A stretch of 6,784 nucleotides of DNA from NCBI GenBank assembly GCA_031277435.1, contig JAITMI010000366.1, positions 1 to 6,784 on the forward strand, given 5' to 3'. Every line of letters begins with the position of its first letter. The first letter of the stretch is position 1. Under the pieces are notes generated by a model. That model was not told the DNA's origin. It saw only the letters and a list, made by a program, of their open reading frames with translations, and made no database searches. The DNA comes from Pseudomonadales bacterium. GTDB taxonomy: Bacteria > Pseudomonadota > Gammaproteobacteria > Pseudomonadales > Pseudohongiellaceae. The position numbers and the translations under genes were made by a program. Positions 6,771 through 6,784 of this stretch are shown here, in pieces.

Positions 6771-6784
6771 AAGAGTGAGAGTGG

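Noticed and set aside
6667..6784. Rho-independent terminator after the reductase
   Set aside because: The hairpins are GC-rich, but no T-tract follows either; the perfect repeat structure fits a REP pair better.

Overview
The window is a compact, plus-strand proteobacterial segment with an estimated GC near 60%. It holds five genes, bounded at each end by a palindromic intergenic repeat. I cannot name a genus. The 5' repeat resembles a family I recall from beta- and gammaproteobacterial genomes. The 3' repeat resembles one I recall mostly from alphaproteobacteria, so the lineage hint is mixed. The best-known structural relative of the fourth gene is, from memory, NE1406 of Nitrosomonas europaea.

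Layout: (1) 1-76, an imperfect inverted repeat with 23-nt perfect arms. (2) 230-889, a small serine esterase of the carboxylesterase / acyl-protein thioesterase family, starting at GTG. (3) 911-1627, an ABC ATPase of the LolD/MacB type. (4) 1599-4142, a large FtsX-family permease with about ten membrane segments in two halves. (5) 4142-5254, a lipoprotein of the AttH / carotenoid 1,2-hydratase-like (calycin/lipocalin) family. (6) 5326-6738, a membrane flavocytochrome of the ferric reductase type with heme, FAD and NAD(P)H sites. (7) 6667-6770, two facing REP-like hairpins. The last codons of gene 6 run into the first of these.

Genes 2 to 5 look like one transcription unit. The gaps are 21 nt, then a 29-nt overlap, then a 1-nt TGATG overlap. 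ATPase, permease and AttH-like lipoprotein form a recurring but poorly understood trio. LolD/MacB-type transporters work on substrates at or beyond the inner membrane rather than importing solutes. The lipoprotein would sit in the envelope, and a soluble esterase is placed first. The simplest hypothesis is an envelope system that moves and chemically processes a hydrophobic, perhaps acylated, molecule. This is inference; no substrate can be read from the sequence. The reductase follows after 71 nt with its own strong ribosome binding site, and may be cotranscribed or separate.

The observations most worth a second look are this transporter-plus-calycin cassette and the reductase C-terminus, which appears to have been extended about 28 residues by a repeat that removed or displaced the original stop. 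No RNA gene, CRISPR array, transposase or convincing promoter was seen.
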